Assembly (NCBI GenBank): GCA_018823285.1
Contig: JAHJIQ010000034.1
Coordinates: 1 to 64,000, forward strand
DNA length: 64,000 nucleotides
Direction: 5' to 3'
Source of the DNA: Pseudomonadota bacterium
GTDB lineage: Bacteria; Desulfobacterota; Desulfobulbia; Desulfobulbales; JAGXFP01
Position 1 is the stretch's first letter. Each line of letters opens with the position of its first letter. Shown piece by piece: positions 62,338-64,000 of the stretch. The notes under the pieces were generated by a model. It saw only the letters and a program-made list of their open reading frames with translations, was not told where the DNA came from and searched no databases. The position numbers and the translations under genes were made by a program.

Positions 62338-64000
62338 CTATATCGGCAGGATATGAATCTCTTCCTTGACCGGATGGACCCCTTTCAGGAAGAGGCCTTT
62401 GCGGCCGTCGATACTGATCTCGTCGCCGAACCTGATCTCCTGGCCGTTGATCTCGGCCCTTTCTTCGGTATCATAGACCTTCAGGGCGTTGCAGCCGACC
62501 GCGCAGGTCTTTTCCAGCCTCAGGGTGACCACCGAGGCATGCGAGGTCTGGCCGCCGCGGGCGGTGAGAAGGCCGTCGACCCGGGCGATATCGCGGATGT
62601 CCTCCGGCACGGTGTCCTGCCGGATCAGGATCAGCGGGGTATCCGGATCCTGTTCCCGCAGGGCGTTGATGTTGGCGGCGGTAAAGACAGCCCGGCCGGA
62701 GAGGGCGCTGCCGCTCACCCCGATACAGTGGCCGAGAACATAGGGCCTGATATCGCAATCGAAAACGAGGAAGCGCTCCTTCTTCTTGATCGTGATCATG
62801 TCCCTGGTCTGCAGAAGATAGAGATCTTCGGCTTTCGGCCCTTCGAAGGTGAATTCAATTTCCTGGGGGTTCCAGTGTTTCACATAGACCAGATCGCGGG
62901 AGATCTCAAGGAGCCGCTGGTACACCGCCGGGAATTTCTTTTCCAGAGACATCTCCCCGTCCCGGCCGTCGATCTCCGACTGCTCGACCGAAACCGGGTG
63001 GGTGGCGACGAGTCCGCTGACGATATCCTCTCCCTGATCGCTCACCGCATAGTCTCCCCACAGGGCCACCCGCCGCACTTTCCGGTAGGGGTGGGCGGTG
63101 AAGAGAACCCCGCTGCCGGAACTGTCGCCAAGGTTGCCGAACACCATCTGCTGAACGATCACCGCCGTTCCCCAGTTTTCCGAAACATCCATCAACTCCC
63201 GGTATTCGCGGGTCTTCTCGGCATCCCATGACTGGAGGACCATTTCGATCGCCCCGGTGAGCTGCAGCCAGGGATCATCGGGAATTTCAATGCCGGCACT
63301 GCGGATGTTTTCCCGGTACTCCAAGGCCAGTTCCTTCATCTGGCCCGGGCTGAAATGCTTTTTCACCTCGACCTTGTGTCTTTTTTTTGCGCTGTTCATC
63401 AGGGCCTGAAATTTATCCCGGTCAAGCCCTCCGGTCATCGCCCACGACTGCAGAAAGCGCCGGTAATTGTCCCAGGCGAAATACTCCTTGCCGCTGCTTC
63501 TGGCAAATCCTTCGACAATGTCTTCGTTTAAGCCGACGTTATGGATGGTGGCCATCATCCCCGGCATCGAGATTGCCGAACCGCTCCGCACCGAGAGCAG
63601 AAGCGGGGTTTCCGGATCGCCGAAATTCCTGCCGGTCGCGGCTTCGATCTCGCTCAGCATGTCCCTGATCCGGGCCATCAGATCGTCCCGGGCCCGGCTG
63701 AACTTCTTGACCACCGGCCAGCACCGGAAAATCTCGGTGGTGATGACAAATCCCTGGGGCACCGGTTTGCCGTCGGCGGCAAGCTGGGTCAGGTTGTACC
63801 CCTTGTTGCCGAGCAGAATCAGGTTCTTGGAAAAAGGCCCCCGCTCGGTCAGGGAGCTGATCACCATCTCCGGGTTGTAGGTCATCAGGAGATCGAGGGA
63901 CTTCTCATCAAGAACATCCCGCTGGTTCTCGAGGGTCTGGTAGATTCGGGTGATAAAATTATCCAGATGCTGGAGGCCGAAGGTCCCGGCGATCAGGTCA
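62338..64000 (-). CDS. PEP/pyruvate-binding protein (PpsA/PPDK-like), N-terminus beyond window
   Basis: At least 553 residues are visible, open to the right edge (visible N-terminal part DLIAGTFGLQHLDNFI...). The middle holds the ATP-grasp nucleotide-binding domain of PEP synthase/pyruvate phosphate dikinase (LLGNKGYNLTQLA, PVPQGFVITTE, SVRSGSAISMPGMMATI, and the ATP-site EIEFTFEGPKAEDLYLLQTRDM). The C-terminal domain carries the phosphohistidine loop GGQTSHASVV. The protein ends about 75 residues later, without the PEP/pyruvate TIM barrel that completes a true PPDK or PpsA. Such shortened proteins may phosphorylate a partner protein or another substrate; the reaction is not known. Confidence 0.88.
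   Translation of the reverse strand, partial: DLIAGTFGLQHLDNFITRIYQTLENQRDVLDEKSLDLLMTYNPEMVISSLTERGPFSKNLILLGNKGYNLTQLAADGKPVPQGFVITTEIFRCWPVVKKFSRARDDLMARIRDMLSEIEAATGRNFGDPETPLLLSVRSGSAISMPGMMATIHNVGLNEDIVEGFARSSGKEYFAWDNYRRFLQSWAMTGGLDRDKFQALMNSAKKRHKVEVKKHFSPGQMKELALEYRENIRSAGIEIPDDPWLQLTGAIEMVLQSWDAEKTREYRELMDVSENWGTAVIVQQMVFGNLGDSSGSGVLFTAHPYRKVRRVALWGDYAVSDQGEDIVSGLVATHPVSVEQSEIDGRDGEMSLEKKFPAVYQRLLEISRDLVYVKHWNPQEIEFTFEGPKAEDLYLLQTRDMITIKKKERFLVFDCDIRPYVLGHCIGVSGSALSGRAVFTAANINALREQDPDTPLILIRQDTVPEDIRDIARVDGLLTARGGQTSHASVVTLRLEKTCAVGCNALKVYDTEERAEINGQEIRFGDEISIDGRKGLFLKGVHPVKEEIHILPI

Overview
The window looks like chromosomal DNA from an anaerobic member of the Desulfobacterota (the former Deltaproteobacteria), of the Desulfuromonadia/Desulfobulbales kind. 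The grounds are the density of multiheme c-type cytochromes, the short-form ThiC, the GroESL, HtpG and alanine dehydrogenase sequences, and the PEP/pyruvate-binding protein at the right edge. The exact genus cannot be read from the window. Most genes lie on the minus strand.

Layout. 1-6416: a giant secreted protein (minus strand) that runs off the left edge. It has a signal peptide, about 13 copies of an unrecognised module, calcium-binding thrombospondin type-3 repeats, propeller-like repeats and a choice-of-anchor U-like domain. A frameshift near 5235 interrupts it. 6973-12435: housekeeping genes, namely groEL and groES with a clear promoter, a branched-chain aminotransferase, an AI-2E family permease, tRNA-Pro(TGG) and tRNA-Asn(GTT). 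12505-16919: a small HAMP membrane protein, a pentaheme cytochrome with a fibronectin type III domain, an OB-fold lipoprotein and an eight-site cytochrome.

16928-38758 is the core of the window, a dense extracellular electron transfer locus. One minus-strand run, starting at 32698, encodes in order: a 16-site cytochrome, a 718-residue outer-membrane beta-barrel candidate, three proteins sharing a CsgG/TolB-N-like AV(L/F)P fold (two of them lipoproteins), a PpiC/SurA-type foldase, a 26-heme lipoprotein, a 16-heme cytochrome, an NHL propeller, and a hexaheme cytochrome resembling Geobacter OmcS, the subunit of a cytochrome nanowire. A YVTN-propeller lipoprotein follows after a gap holding REP-like repeats. 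Upstream, a second OmcS-like hexaheme gene has its own promoter and terminator. Beyond it lies another operon (thioredoxin-like/TPR protein, decaheme cytochrome, NHL propeller with a C-terminal membrane anchor). With the two cytochromes at 13-17 kb, eight cytochromes carry about 93 heme-attachment sites. Together they could form a periplasm-to-outer-membrane-to-filament electron conduit with its own folding and export accessories. No inner-membrane quinol dehydrogenase is seen in the window.

39110-49933: a partly AT-rich surface-glycan region with four family 2 glycosyltransferases, a glycosyltransferase-like protein, a DUF2304 protein, a methyltransferase, a B12-type radical SAM enzyme and a GT-C/TPR membrane protein. 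50159-55016: a Gld-type ABC exporter (ATPase, fused permease-GldG, DUF4340). 55173-64000: htpG, a rhodanese lipoprotein, mntP, a thiC-family gene, a small membrane protein, an endonuclease III-related protein, alanine dehydrogenase, and a PEP/pyruvate-binding protein running off the right edge.
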